The notes under the pieces were generated by a model. That model was not told where the DNA came from. It saw only the letters and a list, made by a program, of their open reading frames with translations, and did not search any database. From assembly GCF_014842925.1 (NCBI RefSeq), contig NZ_JACYXJ010000003.1:186001-250000 (forward strand): a stretch of 64,000 nt of DNA, read 5' to 3'. Below are positions 26,342 through 35,019 of the stretch, piece after piece (within the stretch, counting starts at the first letter, position 1; every line of letters begins with the position of its first letter). Origin of the DNA: Roseibium polysiphoniae. GTDB taxonomy: Bacteria; Pseudomonadota; Alphaproteobacteria; Rhizobiales; Stappiaceae. Position numbers and translations under genes: made by a program.

Positions 26342-26836
26342 ATGAGCTTGGCGAAATTGAGTGTCGTGACTGCCATCGTCTGCGGCTTCTGGTTGTTTTC
26401 GGCAGATGCACCAGTGGAGGCCCATGGCGGTGCAAAGGGCGTCGTGAAACAGCGCATGGACGGGATGGCGGAAATGGCGAAAGCCATGAAAACCGTCGGC
26501 GGGATGATCCGCGGCAAGACACCTTATGATGCCGCGGCGTTGGCGCGAGCGTCCCGCATGCTGGGCGGCCATGGTGGTTCGGCGCTGACGGATCTCTTTC
26601 CGGAGGGGAGCGTCGACGCTCCCAGCGAGGCCAAGCCCGAGATCTGGCAGGACTGGGCAGACTTCCAGGCTCTTGCAGACCAGCTTGAAGCCCGCGCTGC
26701 TCTCCTGGACGAAGTCTCCGGGAATGGTCTTGGGCCGTCAGCCGAAGCGGGAGTGCCGTCTGTTCGCGAGCTCTTTGGCATGGTTGGCAAGACCTGTTCC
26801 TCCTGTCATGAAAAGTATCGGCTGAAAAAGGACTGA
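26342..26836 (+). CDS. Cytochrome c'-like (class II) periplasmic protein
   Basis: The 164-residue product has a signal peptide (residues 1-27, ending VEA-HGG) and the haem motif CSSCH at the C-terminus (residues 152-156, TCSSCHEKYRLKKD), the layout of cytochrome c' or c-556. A four-helix bundle is expected (RMDGMAEMAKAMKTVGGMI). These proteins bind gases or transfer electrons in the periplasm. A GGGAGGAG ribosome site precedes the ATG at 26342. It stands between the small cytochrome and the multicopper oxidase, 4 bases before the latter. Confidence 0.87.
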   Translation: MSLAKLSVVTAIVCGFWLFSADAPVEAHGGAKGVVKQRMDGMAEMAKAMKTVGGMIRGKTPYDAAALARASRMLGGHGGSALTDLFPEGSVDAPSEAKPEIWQDWADFQALADQLEARAALLDEVSGNGLGPSAEAGVPSVRELFGMVGKTCSSCHEKYRLKKD

Positions 26837-26840
26837 GGCC

Positions 26841-28244
26841 ATGCGCATTTCTCGGCGTGACTTCCTCGCAGGGGCTGGTTCCTCTGCTTGTCTTGGTATC
26901 TTGCCCGCTGCGGCCACAATGGCGCTCGCGGACGACGGATTTGTCGAGCTTACGGCAGGCCCCTCTCTGCAGAAAATCTATAAGGAAAGCGGTCCGGCTT
27001 CATCGCTCTGGACCTACAACGGTGGCGTGCCGGGGCCCGAGATCCGTGTGAAGCGCGGCGAGCGGGTCAAGGTTCGGCTGATCAACCAGCTGGAAGAGCC
27101 GACCTCCATCCATTGGCATGGTGTGCGGATTGATAACGCGATGGACGGCGTTTCTGGACTGACGCAAGACGCTGTGCCTCCAGGCGAAACATTCGAATAT
27201 GACTTTGTCGCCCCCGATGCCGGCACCTATTGGTACCACGCTCACAACAAGAGCTGGCAGCAGGTCGGGCGTGGCCTCTACGGTCCCTTGATCGTTGAGG
27301 AAGAGGAGCCGGCGTTTGGCCTTGATCAGGATCTGACGCTGATACTTGATGACTGGCGGCTCGATCGAGAGGGAGCTCTGGATCTCGAAAGCTTCGGATC
27401 GCTCATGGACTGGTCTCACGCCGGGCGGCTGGGAAACTGGCTGACAGTGAACGGGGCTAGTCTGCCGAGATTTGACCTTGTGGCTGGGGCTGCTCATCGC
27501 GTGCGGTTGATAAATGCCTCCAATGCCCGTGTTCTGGAGCAGGATCTTTCGGATCTTGGCGGGAAGCTTATCGCTCTAGATGGTCAGCCGCTGAAAGAGG
27601 CGATGGACGTTCCAAGTGGCGGATTTCTGATGGGGCCTGGCCAACGTGCGGACCTTGTGGTGGTGCCGGCCGAAGGCCGCGAACTCGCACTGAGAGAGAT
27701 CTCGGGTGCCGATCCGTTTGACGTGGCACGTTTTGTCATTCTGCCAGAGGGCACTGTTCGCGCCTCCCATCCGACGCTCATGGCCAATGTACTGCCCGAA
27801 CCGGATCTGACCTCGGCGCGCAAGCTTGTGCTGGATATGACAGGTGGCGCCATGGGGCAGATGGCAGGCATGACCCACGGCGGCGAACCGCTGACGCGCG
27901 AGAGAATGCGTGAGACCGGTCAGCTCTGGGGCTTGAATGGCGTCGCGGGTATGCCGGAGGTACCCTTTTTCCGGACCTCTTCTGGAGAGACTGTTCTTCT
28001 TGAGATTGTCAACGATACGGCCTTTCCACATGCCATGCATACGCATGGCCATCACTTTCGTATTGTCGAGCAATCCCGGGCCATGGTTGAGGACACGGGA
28101 GCCTTTCGCGATACTATTCTGGTCGCTGCCGGAGAGACCGTACGAATTGCATTCGTCGCAGACAATCCGGGGAAATGGCTGCTGCACTGTCATATGCTGG
28201 AGCACGCGGCTGCTGGAATGATGACCTGGTTTGAGGTTCTTTGA
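26841..28244 (+). CDS. Multicopper oxidase (CopA/CueO-type), Tat-exported
   Basis: The 467-residue protein carries a twin-arginine signal (SRRDFLAGAGSSA) and three cupredoxin domains. The copper ligands are visible: HWHG (residues 91-94), WYHAH (131-135), HAMHTHGHHF and HCHMLEHAAAGM near the C-terminus. CueO-like enzymes oxidise toxic Cu(I) in the periplasm; laccase-like activity on phenols is an alternative. A methionine-containing stretch (GGAMGQMAGMTHGG) may be a small copper-sensing loop as in CueO. It closes the copper cluster. Confidence 0.92.
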   Translation: MRISRRDFLAGAGSSACLGILPAAATMALADDGFVELTAGPSLQKIYKESGPASSLWTYNGGVPGPEIRVKRGERVKVRLINQLEEPTSIHWHGVRIDNAMDGVSGLTQDAVPPGETFEYDFVAPDAGTYWYHAHNKSWQQVGRGLYGPLIVEEEEPAFGLDQDLTLILDDWRLDREGALDLESFGSLMDWSHAGRLGNWLTVNGASLPRFDLVAGAAHRVRLINASNARVLEQDLSDLGGKLIALDGQPLKEAMDVPSGGFLMGPGQRADLVVVPAEGRELALREISGADPFDVARFVILPEGTVRASHPTLMANVLPEPDLTSARKLVLDMTGGAMGQMAGMTHGGEPLTRERMRETGQLWGLNGVAGMPEVPFFRTSSGETVLLEIVNDTAFPHAMHTHGHHFRIVEQSRAMVEDTGAFRDTILVAAGETVRIAFVADNPGKWLLHCHMLEHAAAGMMTWFEVL

Positions 28245-28442
28245 CTGTTTCAGGAGCTAAATGCCGAAAAGTTCGTTTCTGATGAACTGCTTTGTTATTA
28301 GAATTTCCTACAGTGATATTTGTTGGTTGTCTTCGTAATGTTTAAGCACTTATTTCAATAGTTAATTATGTAAAGTTTGTATTTAGAAATAATTTTATTT
28401 TTCGCGTCAGATTTTTCCTGAAAACTGCTTTGGGAGGTCGGC

Positions 28443-30038
28443 GTGCCACATTTTCTACACGAGGATTGCGATCCTTTGGTCCTGTTGAAATGCCTGGCGT
28501 CGAGTGTTCACCAGGGCATTACGGTGATCGACAAAGATCTCAACCTTGTCATGCTGAACCAGACCGCGCGGGAGTTGCTGGACCTGCCGCTGGACCTTCT
28601 GGATGACGATCCGAGCCTTGCCAATGTGTTCCGATACAATGCGCAGCGAGGGGACTACGGGCCTGGTGACCCGGAACAGCAGGTTGCCAAACGGATCGAC
28701 TTGGCGAAGCAGTTCGTCGCCCATGATTTCATCCGCGAGCGGTTGGACGGGACCGTCCTGCGTGTCCAGGGAAGCCCAATGGACAATGGCGGCTTCGTGA
28801 CGATCTATACGGATGTCACCCAGGAAAAGCGGCAGGAGGAAGAGCTCAGGAACGCACGCCAGAGGCTGGAAGGCACCCTGACGCAGCGGGATATCGAGCT
28901 GAAGGCCAGCCGTGACCTGATGCTCAACACGCTCAATACGATTTCGGACGGCGTCGGTGTCACCGACAAAGACGGCTATCCCATGCTTGTGAACAACAAG
29001 CTTCGCGAGATCTATCCGGCGTTGGACAGGACCACTGAAGAAGGCGGTACCATTCTTGATGTGATCCGCACGGTCTTTCCAGAGGAACCTGATCGTCCCA
29101 TCGACAATTTTCTAGACGACCCGGACATGTGGACGGAGCGCGAGTTTCCCGATGGCAAGTGGTACAAGATCACCAGGGCGCGCACCGTCGATCAGGGGAT
29201 GATCTCGGTCTATTCCGACGTCACTTCCTACAAGCGCCAGAATGATGTGCTTCGGAACCATACGGACGAATTGGTGCGTCTGCTGGGCCGGGAAAAGAAG
29301 CTTACCGGGATACAGCGCGAGTTCGTGTCGATGGCCTCGCATGAATTCAGAACGCCATTGGCCATCATCGACAGCAATGCGCAAAGGCTGAAGCGCCGGA
29401 TCGACAAACTCGAGCCTGATGTCGTCCTTGAGCGCGTCGAACGCATTCGCGAAAGCGTTGAGCGGATGCAATATCTGATCCATCGCTTCCTTGATTTTTC
29501 CCAGTCCCAGTCGGGTGAGATGGAGCTGGAAATCAAGAGCGCGCCCCTACGTCGGCTGGTGGAGACTGTGTGCTCGCACCATCAAAGCGTCGCCAAAAAA
29601 TTCAAGATCCACGCAGATATTGACGATCTGCCGGAAACCGCGGAGATCGACCGGGGCCTGGTCGAGCAATGTCTGTCCAACATTCTCTCGAACGCGATCA
29701 AATATTCGCCCGAGCGCAATGACATCTACGTTTCCGGCCGTGAAGATAAGGATTATGCGGTGATCTCGGTGCGCGACGAAGGGGTCGGCATTCCCGAAGA
29801 GGAAATCCCGAAGATCTTCAATCGCTATTTCCGTGCCTCGACGTCTAGCGGCATTGCCGGAACCGGTATCGGTTTGAACATGACGGAAATGATCGTCTCC
29901 AAACACTCCGGCAAGGTCGAAGTGGAGAGCCAGGTCGGAGAAGGCACGACAGTGACACTGAAATTGCCGATCAAGGCGAAACGCAAAAAGAAAATGTCCG
30001 AGGTTCAGATCTCGGGTGAACTCGCTGGTGTGATTTGA
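28443..30038 (+). CDS. Soluble PAS-domain sensor histidine kinase
   Basis: The 531-residue protein starts at a GTG (28443) after a GGGAGG site. Two PAS-7-like domains (GITVIDKDLNLVMLNQTARE near residues 22-41; GVGVTDKDGYPMLVNNKLRE near 175-194) flank a coiled coil around residues 125-165. The kinase core follows: phospho-acceptor His300 in FVSMASHEFRTPL, N box SNAIKYSPE, and G boxes VRDEGVGIPEEEIPKIF and GTGIGLNM. There is no membrane segment, so it senses an internal signal. It is 16 bases ahead of its response regulator. A 198-base AT-rich gap separates it from the copper cluster, so a copper link is not shown. Confidence 0.9.
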   Translation: MPHFLHEDCDPLVLLKCLASSVHQGITVIDKDLNLVMLNQTARELLDLPLDLLDDDPSLANVFRYNAQRGDYGPGDPEQQVAKRIDLAKQFVAHDFIRERLDGTVLRVQGSPMDNGGFVTIYTDVTQEKRQEEELRNARQRLEGTLTQRDIELKASRDLMLNTLNTISDGVGVTDKDGYPMLVNNKLREIYPALDRTTEEGGTILDVIRTVFPEEPDRPIDNFLDDPDMWTEREFPDGKWYKITRARTVDQGMISVYSDVTSYKRQNDVLRNHTDELVRLLGREKKLTGIQREFVSMASHEFRTPLAIIDSNAQRLKRRIDKLEPDVVLERVERIRESVERMQYLIHRFLDFSQSQSGEMELEIKSAPLRRLVETVCSHHQSVAKKFKIHADIDDLPETAEIDRGLVEQCLSNILSNAIKYSPERNDIYVSGREDKDYAVISVRDEGVGIPEEEIPKIFNRYFRASTSSGIAGTGIGLNMTEMIVSKHSGKVEVESQVGEGTTVTLKLPIKAKRKKKMSEVQISGELAGVI

Positions 30039-30054
30039 CGGAGGAGCTACAATA

Positions 30055-30936
30055 ATGTCGGAAAAAGCGACAATTCTCTGTGTAGAAGACGAGACGATGT
30101 TGCTCGAGGACCTCAGGGAGGAGCTTGAGGACGCAGGATATCGTGTGCTGACTGCAGAAAACGGGACCGAGGCGATGCGCGTATTGCGCAAGGAAAGGCC
30201 TAACCTGATCCTGTGCGACATGATGATGCCTCGCATGGATGGCCCGACGATGTTGAAACACATCCGGACCAATCATCCCAAGCTGAGCGATGTCCCGTTC
30301 GTTTTCCTGACGGCCAAGGCGACCCGAGAGGACCTGATTGAGGGCAAGCGGCTGGGCGTCGACGACTATCTGACCAAGCCGGTGGACTATGATTTGCTTC
30401 TGGCGACGGTGGAGGCGAGCCTCGGACAGATTCACCGGATCGAGGAACGCAACAAGCAGAAGCTTGTGCAGCTCTACAACTCGTTCCAGAAGCAACGGCC
30501 CGGCACGAGCGAGAAGCTGCGTGTGTCGTTCGTGACATCAAAGCCGGCTTCAATCCTTCCGCTGACGAATGCGCTTGCCGAGCTTGGATGTGAAGTCTCG
30601 CTGATCCCGGAAGAGCAACTCGCGCAGAAAGAGTTCTCCGTGAAGGACATCGACATCCTGTTTCTCGTCTACAGTCGGATCGTTCACTACTATCTGAAGT
30701 TCGTCGTCAGCGGACGGCCCAAGGGCTGGAAGGGCGAGATGGTTCTACTCGCGCCGCAGAATTTCACGCCTGATCAGAAGTCATCGCTCAGCGAAGGTGG
30801 CATTGAAGACTATATTGAATATCCCTATCCGCCGGTGGAGATCTTCAAGCTGGTTCTGAAACGGATTCAAAACGGTGGTGCGGCGGCTCAGCCCTCATCT
30901 GCGGGAGGGGAGGCGGTGTCCTCATCGGCCTTGTAG
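30055..30936 (+). CDS. Response regulator with a second, degenerate receiver-like domain
   Basis: The 293-residue protein has a standard receiver domain: acidic Glu11-Asp12, phospho-acceptor Asp55 (LILCDMMMPRMDG), Thr in FVFLTAKA and Lys in DDYLTKPVDY. After a coiled coil (QIHRIEERNKQKLVQLYNSF) comes a second alpha/beta domain of about 120 residues (VSFVTSKPASILPLTNALAE to the C-terminus) that resembles a receiver without its acidic pocket. No DNA-binding or enzymatic output domain is seen. It may act by protein contact, in a pair with the kinase before it. Confidence 0.85.
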   Translation: MSEKATILCVEDETMLLEDLREELEDAGYRVLTAENGTEAMRVLRKERPNLILCDMMMPRMDGPTMLKHIRTNHPKLSDVPFVFLTAKATREDLIEGKRLGVDDYLTKPVDYDLLLATVEASLGQIHRIEERNKQKLVQLYNSFQKQRPGTSEKLRVSFVTSKPASILPLTNALAELGCEVSLIPEEQLAQKEFSVKDIDILFLVYSRIVHYYLKFVVSGRPKGWKGEMVLLAPQNFTPDQKSSLSEGGIEDYIEYPYPPVEIFKLVLKRIQNGGAAAQPSSAGGEAVSSSAL

Positions 30937-31103
30937 CTGACGAGAAAGGTCCAGACGGCATAGCCTGTGATGGCGAGGGTGATCCAACCCCAGCTGTTGT
31001 TGCCGTGATAGAATTCGAACCCGGCCCAGCCGGCGCAAAAGACGATAATGGCCAAGCGCCGCCAGAGCGGTTTGAAGAACGGGTTTTCAGTATCGGAGAT
31101 CAT
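30888..31103 (-). CDS. Small two-helix membrane protein
   Basis: The 71-residue product (MISDTENPFFKPLWRRLAII...) has two predicted membrane helices (LAIIVFCAGWAGFEFY and WGWITLAITGYAVWTFLV) with basic residues before the first, and an acidic tail. Its 3' end overlaps the response regulator end by 49 bases in the opposite direction. No family is recognised. Confidence 0.6.
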   Translation of the reverse strand: MISDTENPFFKPLWRRLAIIVFCAGWAGFEFYHGNNSWGWITLAITGYAVWTFLVSYKADEDTASPPADEG

Positions 31104-31242
31104 GCGCCACCTTGTTGTTTGGTCCCGAAGCCTAAACGATCACGTTTTGATTTGCACCTTGTCCCGTCTTCGGCGAACAGGTTCTTGAAGGCCTTCGCTG
31201 GCTGTGTGACCTTTCCCTCCGCAGAGTTGGGAGGGGGCAGTG

Positions 31243-32007
31243 ATGAAGTTTTCGGCTAATCTCGGTTTCTTGTGGCATGACCGGCCTTTGCCGGAGGCCA
31301 TAAGGCTTGCCGCAGCCGCCGGATTTGACGCGGTTGAATGTCATTTCCCTTATGAAACAGACCCGGCGGAGGTGCGTGCGGCGTTGTCGGACACCGGGTT
31401 GCCGATGCTCGCGCTCAACACCTTGCCCGGAGACCGCAATGCAGGAGAGTTCGGACTTTACGCATTGCCCGGACGAGAGGAAGATGGGCGCCGCGTCATC
31501 AGGCAGGCTGTTGACTATGCAGCGCTGATTGGCGCGCGCAAGGTGCATGTCATGGCCGGTCTGGCGAGCGGAGAGCCGGCGCATCGCACTTTCCTCTCTT
31601 CGTTGGTATTTGCGTCCGACCTGGCGGCAAAGGCGGGGCTGACAGTGTTGATCGAGCCGATCAACATGCAAGATGTTCCAGGATATTTTCTGAACACCAC
31701 AGATCAGGCGCTGGAGATCCTCGCGGAGCTCGACCGGCCGAATGTGAAGCTGATGTTCGATTGTTATCATGTGCACATCATGGAGGGCGATCTTGCCTCC
31801 AGGTTGAACGCCTGCCTGCCGATGATAGGACATGTCCAGATCGCTGCGGTGCCCGGTAGGGGGGAGCCCGATCAGGGCGCGATCGATTATGTAGCGGTCA
31901 TGAAACAGCTTCAGCAGATCGGTTATGACGGTTTCATCGGCGCTGAATACAGACCGCGCGCCACCGTCGAAGAGGGGCTTGGCTGGATGCAGAGACTTCG
32001 GGTTTGA
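31243..32007 (+). CDS. hyi: Hydroxypyruvate isomerase-like TIM-barrel enzyme
   Basis: The 254-residue protein matches the Hyi/OtnI branch of xylose-isomerase-like barrels: MKFSANLGFLWHDRPLPEAI, VLIEPINMQDVPGYFLNTTD, LMFDCYHVHIMEGDL, and HVQIAAVPGRGEPDQGAIDY. The metal-binding Glu, Asp, Gln/His and Glu residues are present. Hyi interconverts hydroxypyruvate and tartronate semialdehyde; the paralogue OtnI acts on 2-oxo-tetronate. Partner genes for either pathway are not near, so the exact substrate is open. The ATG at 31243 follows an overlapping GTG. Confidence 0.83.
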   Translation: MKFSANLGFLWHDRPLPEAIRLAAAAGFDAVECHFPYETDPAEVRAALSDTGLPMLALNTLPGDRNAGEFGLYALPGREEDGRRVIRQAVDYAALIGARKVHVMAGLASGEPAHRTFLSSLVFASDLAAKAGLTVLIEPINMQDVPGYFLNTTDQALEILAELDRPNVKLMFDCYHVHIMEGDLASRLNACLPMIGHVQIAAVPGRGEPDQGAIDYVAVMKQLQQIGYDGFIGAEYRPRATVEEGLGWMQRLRV

Positions 32008-32125
32008 GCTGACCGCGTTTGACCAATGTCATCGACCGATCCCCATGGCCCGTGGTGAATGGGAACGTCGCCGGGCACTGCAATCTGGCCATGGCGGCTG
32101 CAGCGTCCAGGCTTGAGGGGTGTTC

Positions 32126-33445
32126 ATGCGCGGTATCTGGCTCATTGCGATCTATCTGGGGATCATCGTTCTGCCGTTGATACTGGCAGCTGTGGGTGCC
32201 AAGCCGCCGAGGCCAGTATGGGATGAGATCGCGTCAGGGGCAGGCATGGTCGCCTTCGCGATCCTCCTTGCTGAGTTCCTGTTGTCGGGGCGGTTTCGGG
32301 CCATCTCGGGCGGTGTCGGCATGGATGTCACCATGCGGTTTCACCAATTGCTCGCCCGTTCGGCCCTGGCGCTGGTCATCGTGCATCCCTTTCTCTATAC
32401 GACGCCCTTTGGCTGGGCTTTGCCTTATGATCCAAGCCGACAATTAACCCTTGTGCAACCGGGGCCGGCGTTGATGGCGGGGGCTGCCGCCTGGATCCTG
32501 TTGCCGGCCTTCGTTCTGGTTTCCATTGCCAGATCGGATTTGTTCAAGCGCTATGAAAACTGGCGCTGGGCGCATGGCCTGGGTGCCGCGCTGATCGCGG
32601 GATTGAGCTGGTATCATGCGACGCAGGCGGGCAGGTACTCGTCTGACCCGGCGCTCTACTGGCTTTGGACGGGCCTGTTCGCCGTCGCGATTTTGTCGCT
32701 TGCCTCGGTATATGTCCTGCGCCCGATCACAAAGCTTCGGCGCCAGTGGAAAGTCTGTGAAATCAGCAAGGCTGCCGATCAGACATGGGCAGTCGACCTG
32801 GAGCCGGTCGGGCATGACGGTATCAGCTACAAGGCCGGTCAGTTCTTCTGGCTCAACATTGGCCACAGTGCGTTTTCACTCTCAGAGAACCCTTTCTCTG
32901 TGGCTTCTGCGCCGGCTCAAAAAGGCAAGCTGTCTTTCGTGATCAAGGAGCTGGGTGATTTCACCTCGACTCTGAGTAGCATTCCTCAGGGCACCAAGGC
33001 CTATGTCGATGGGCCCTTCGGTCACATGACGATCGAGAGACGGCATGAGCCGGGTATCGGCCTTATTGCGGGAGGCGTGGGTATTGCACCGATGCTGTCG
33101 ATCTTGCGCGAGCTGGATGCTACCGGCGACACGCGGCCCGTAAAGCTTGTGTATGGCAATCGCAACGAGGGGCAGATCGTCGCGAGTGAAGAACTCGATC
33201 GCTATGCTCAGCGCCAGGACGTCGATGTGGTCCATGTGATTGCTGAACCGGGCCCTGACTGGTGCGGTGAAACCGGAATTACCGATGCTGGGTTTATCAG
33301 GCGGCACTTTGGCCGTCCCGAGCAACGGGACTGGCTCTACGTTCTGTGCGGACCACCTGCGATGATGACCGGCGCGGAAGAGGTTCTCCTGGCTTTGGGC
33401 GTTGCCCCCAACAACATTCTATCGGAGCGCTTTACTTATGACTGA
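32126..33445 (+). CDS. Ferric-reductase-like membrane flavoprotein (ferredoxin reductase family)
   Basis: The 439-residue protein joins an N-terminal six-helix domain with histidine pairs for haem (RFHQLLARSALALVIVHPF; HGLGAALIAGLSWYHATQAG) to a cytoplasmic FAD/NAD(P)H domain. The FAD motif is FSLSENPFSVAS, the nucleotide site GGVGIAPMLSIL, and the C-terminal LCGPPAMM completes the ferredoxin-NADP reductase fold. It likely moves electrons across the membrane. GAGGGG at 32115-32120 supports the ATG at 32126 over the GTG at 32120. A tiny membrane-protein gene overlaps its end. Confidence 0.83.
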   Translation: MRGIWLIAIYLGIIVLPLILAAVGAKPPRPVWDEIASGAGMVAFAILLAEFLLSGRFRAISGGVGMDVTMRFHQLLARSALALVIVHPFLYTTPFGWALPYDPSRQLTLVQPGPALMAGAAAWILLPAFVLVSIARSDLFKRYENWRWAHGLGAALIAGLSWYHATQAGRYSSDPALYWLWTGLFAVAILSLASVYVLRPITKLRRQWKVCEISKAADQTWAVDLEPVGHDGISYKAGQFFWLNIGHSAFSLSENPFSVASAPAQKGKLSFVIKELGDFTSTLSSIPQGTKAYVDGPFGHMTIERRHEPGIGLIAGGVGIAPMLSILRELDATGDTRPVKLVYGNRNEGQIVASEELDRYAQRQDVDVVHVIAEPGPDWCGETGITDAGFIRRHFGRPEQRDWLYVLCGPPAMMTGAEEVLLALGVAPNNILSERFTYD

Positions 33446-33575
33446 TCGCGAACCGGACAGGGGCGCTAGAACGCCGACACGCAATCGACGAATGGTTCGT
33501 TTTTGGTGGTGGATGAATGGTATTGCAATCCTCGCTCTAATTGCCTTTGCGTCACGTGGGGTCTTGGCGTTCTAA
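33438..33575 (+). CDS. 45-residue single-pass membrane protein coupled to the ferric-reductase-like gene
   Basis: The ATG at 33438 overlaps the previous stop codon (ATGACTGA), and the frame runs 46 codons to TAA at 33573-33575. The product has a basic, soluble N-terminus (MTDREPDRGARTPTRNRRM) and one membrane helix (WWWMNGIAILALIAFA). The 8-base overlap suggests translational coupling. It may be a small subunit of the flavoprotein; that is inference, and no family is recognised. Confidence 0.55.
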   Translation: MTDREPDRGARTPTRNRRMVRFWWWMNGIAILALIAFASRGVLAF

Positions 33576-33694
33576 AGGGCAATTGCTTCGGTGATTTGCC
33601 TTGCCAATGGCTGAAATCCGGTTGAAAGTCAGGGCCTTCGCGCAATCCAAGGCGCGGATGAGACCCGTTAGACCCTTGAACCAGGTTCGCCTGA

Positions 33695-35014
33695 ATGCTG
33701 TCTTCTCTCGACCTTCTGACCGCAAATGACGCCCGCGGCGTTCACGCCCCTTCCTACTATGCAGCAACCGCAAATCGCCAGACCGAACACCCCGAACTGA
33801 CGGGTGAGACGAGCTGCGATGTCTGCATCGTTGGGGGCGGCTACACCGGGCTGTCTAGCGCGCTGCATCTGGCCGAGCGCGGCTATGACGTCGTCCTTCT
33901 GGAGGCAAATCGGGTTGGCTGGGGGGCATCCGGTCGTAATGGCGGCCAGGTCGGCACCGGACAGCGGGTCGATCAGACGGTTCTGGAGAAACGTCACGGT
34001 CTTGAGCAGGCAAAGGTTCTTTGGGACCTGGCGCTCGAGTCCATGGATGTGACGCTCGGCCTAATCGGCGAGCACGGCATCGAATGCGACTACAGGCCCG
34101 GCGTCCTGCATGCGGACCATCGTAAGGCCTATGTGCCGGAGACCAAGGTCTACGTTGAGCATCTGAACACGATCTATGGCTACGACAAGGTTCGTTTTGT
34201 CGACACGGACGAAGTCCGGCAGATGGTCGGCAGCCCCTGCTATCACGGCGGCTCTCTCGACATGGGCTCAGGGCATGTTCATCCGCTCAATCTGGCGCTC
34301 GGCCTTGCAGGTGTCGCCGAGGCGAAAGGCGCGCGGTTGTTCGAGACCACTCGTGTGCTGTCCTACACGCCGGGCGAGACGGTTACGGTGAAGACGGAAA
34401 AGGGCACCGTGCGCGCCAAGCATCTGGTGCTCGGCTGCAATGGCTATCTCGGCAAGCTGGACAAGAAAACGGCGGCGCATGTATTGCCGATCAACAACTT
34501 CATCGTTGCGACCGAGCCATTGTCGGATGCCGATGCGAAGGCGTTGATCCGTGACAATGTGGCGGTCGCCGACAGCAAGTTCGTCATCAACTATTTCCGC
34601 CTTTCGGCGGACAATCGCATGCTGTTTGGCGGCGGCGAAAACTATGGCTATCGCTTTCCTGAAGATATCAAGTCCTTCGTGCGTAAGCCGATGAGCGAAA
34701 TCTATCCGCAGCTTAAGGATGTGCGCATCGACTACGGTTGGGGCGGAACGCTGGCGATCTCACCCAAGCGCATGCCCTATTTTGCAAGAATTCATCCGAA
34801 TGTTCTCAGTGCATCCGGCTATTCCGGTCATGGCGTCGCCATGGCGACCTTTGCCGGCAAGGTACTGGCGGAGGCGGTTTATGGTACGGCCGCGCGGTTC
34901 GATGCTTTCGAGCAGATCAGGGTGCCTGCCTTCCCGGGCGGTGACAAGCTGCGCTACCCGTTGCTGGTCCTGGCGATGACCTGGTATTCACTGCGCGACA
35001 AATTGGGAATCTGA
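33695..35014 (+). CDS. FAD-dependent amine/amino-acid oxidoreductase (DadA/PuuB family), first of a tandem pair
   Basis: The 439-residue protein has an N-terminal dinucleotide fold (DVCIVGGGYTGLSSALHLAE) and the WGASGRNGGQVGTGQ motif shared by PuuB and similar oxidases. The C-terminal end carries YSGHGVAMATFAGKVLAEAV, which contacts FAD. PuuB oxidises gamma-glutamylputrescine; the family also takes glycine betaine derivatives, sarcosine and opines, so the substrate is not fixed. The next gene, 5 bases on, is a paralogue. A weak AGG motif precedes the ATG. Confidence 0.85.
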   Translation: MLSSLDLLTANDARGVHAPSYYAATANRQTEHPELTGETSCDVCIVGGGYTGLSSALHLAERGYDVVLLEANRVGWGASGRNGGQVGTGQRVDQTVLEKRHGLEQAKVLWDLALESMDVTLGLIGEHGIECDYRPGVLHADHRKAYVPETKVYVEHLNTIYGYDKVRFVDTDEVRQMVGSPCYHGGSLDMGSGHVHPLNLALGLAGVAEAKGARLFETTRVLSYTPGETVTVKTEKGTVRAKHLVLGCNGYLGKLDKKTAAHVLPINNFIVATEPLSDADAKALIRDNVAVADSKFVINYFRLSADNRMLFGGGENYGYRFPEDIKSFVRKPMSEIYPQLKDVRIDYGWGGTLAISPKRMPYFARIHPNVLSASGYSGHGVAMATFAGKVLAEAVYGTAARFDAFEQIRVPAFPGGDKLRYPLLVLAMTWYSLRDKLGI

Positions 35015-35019
35015 GATCC

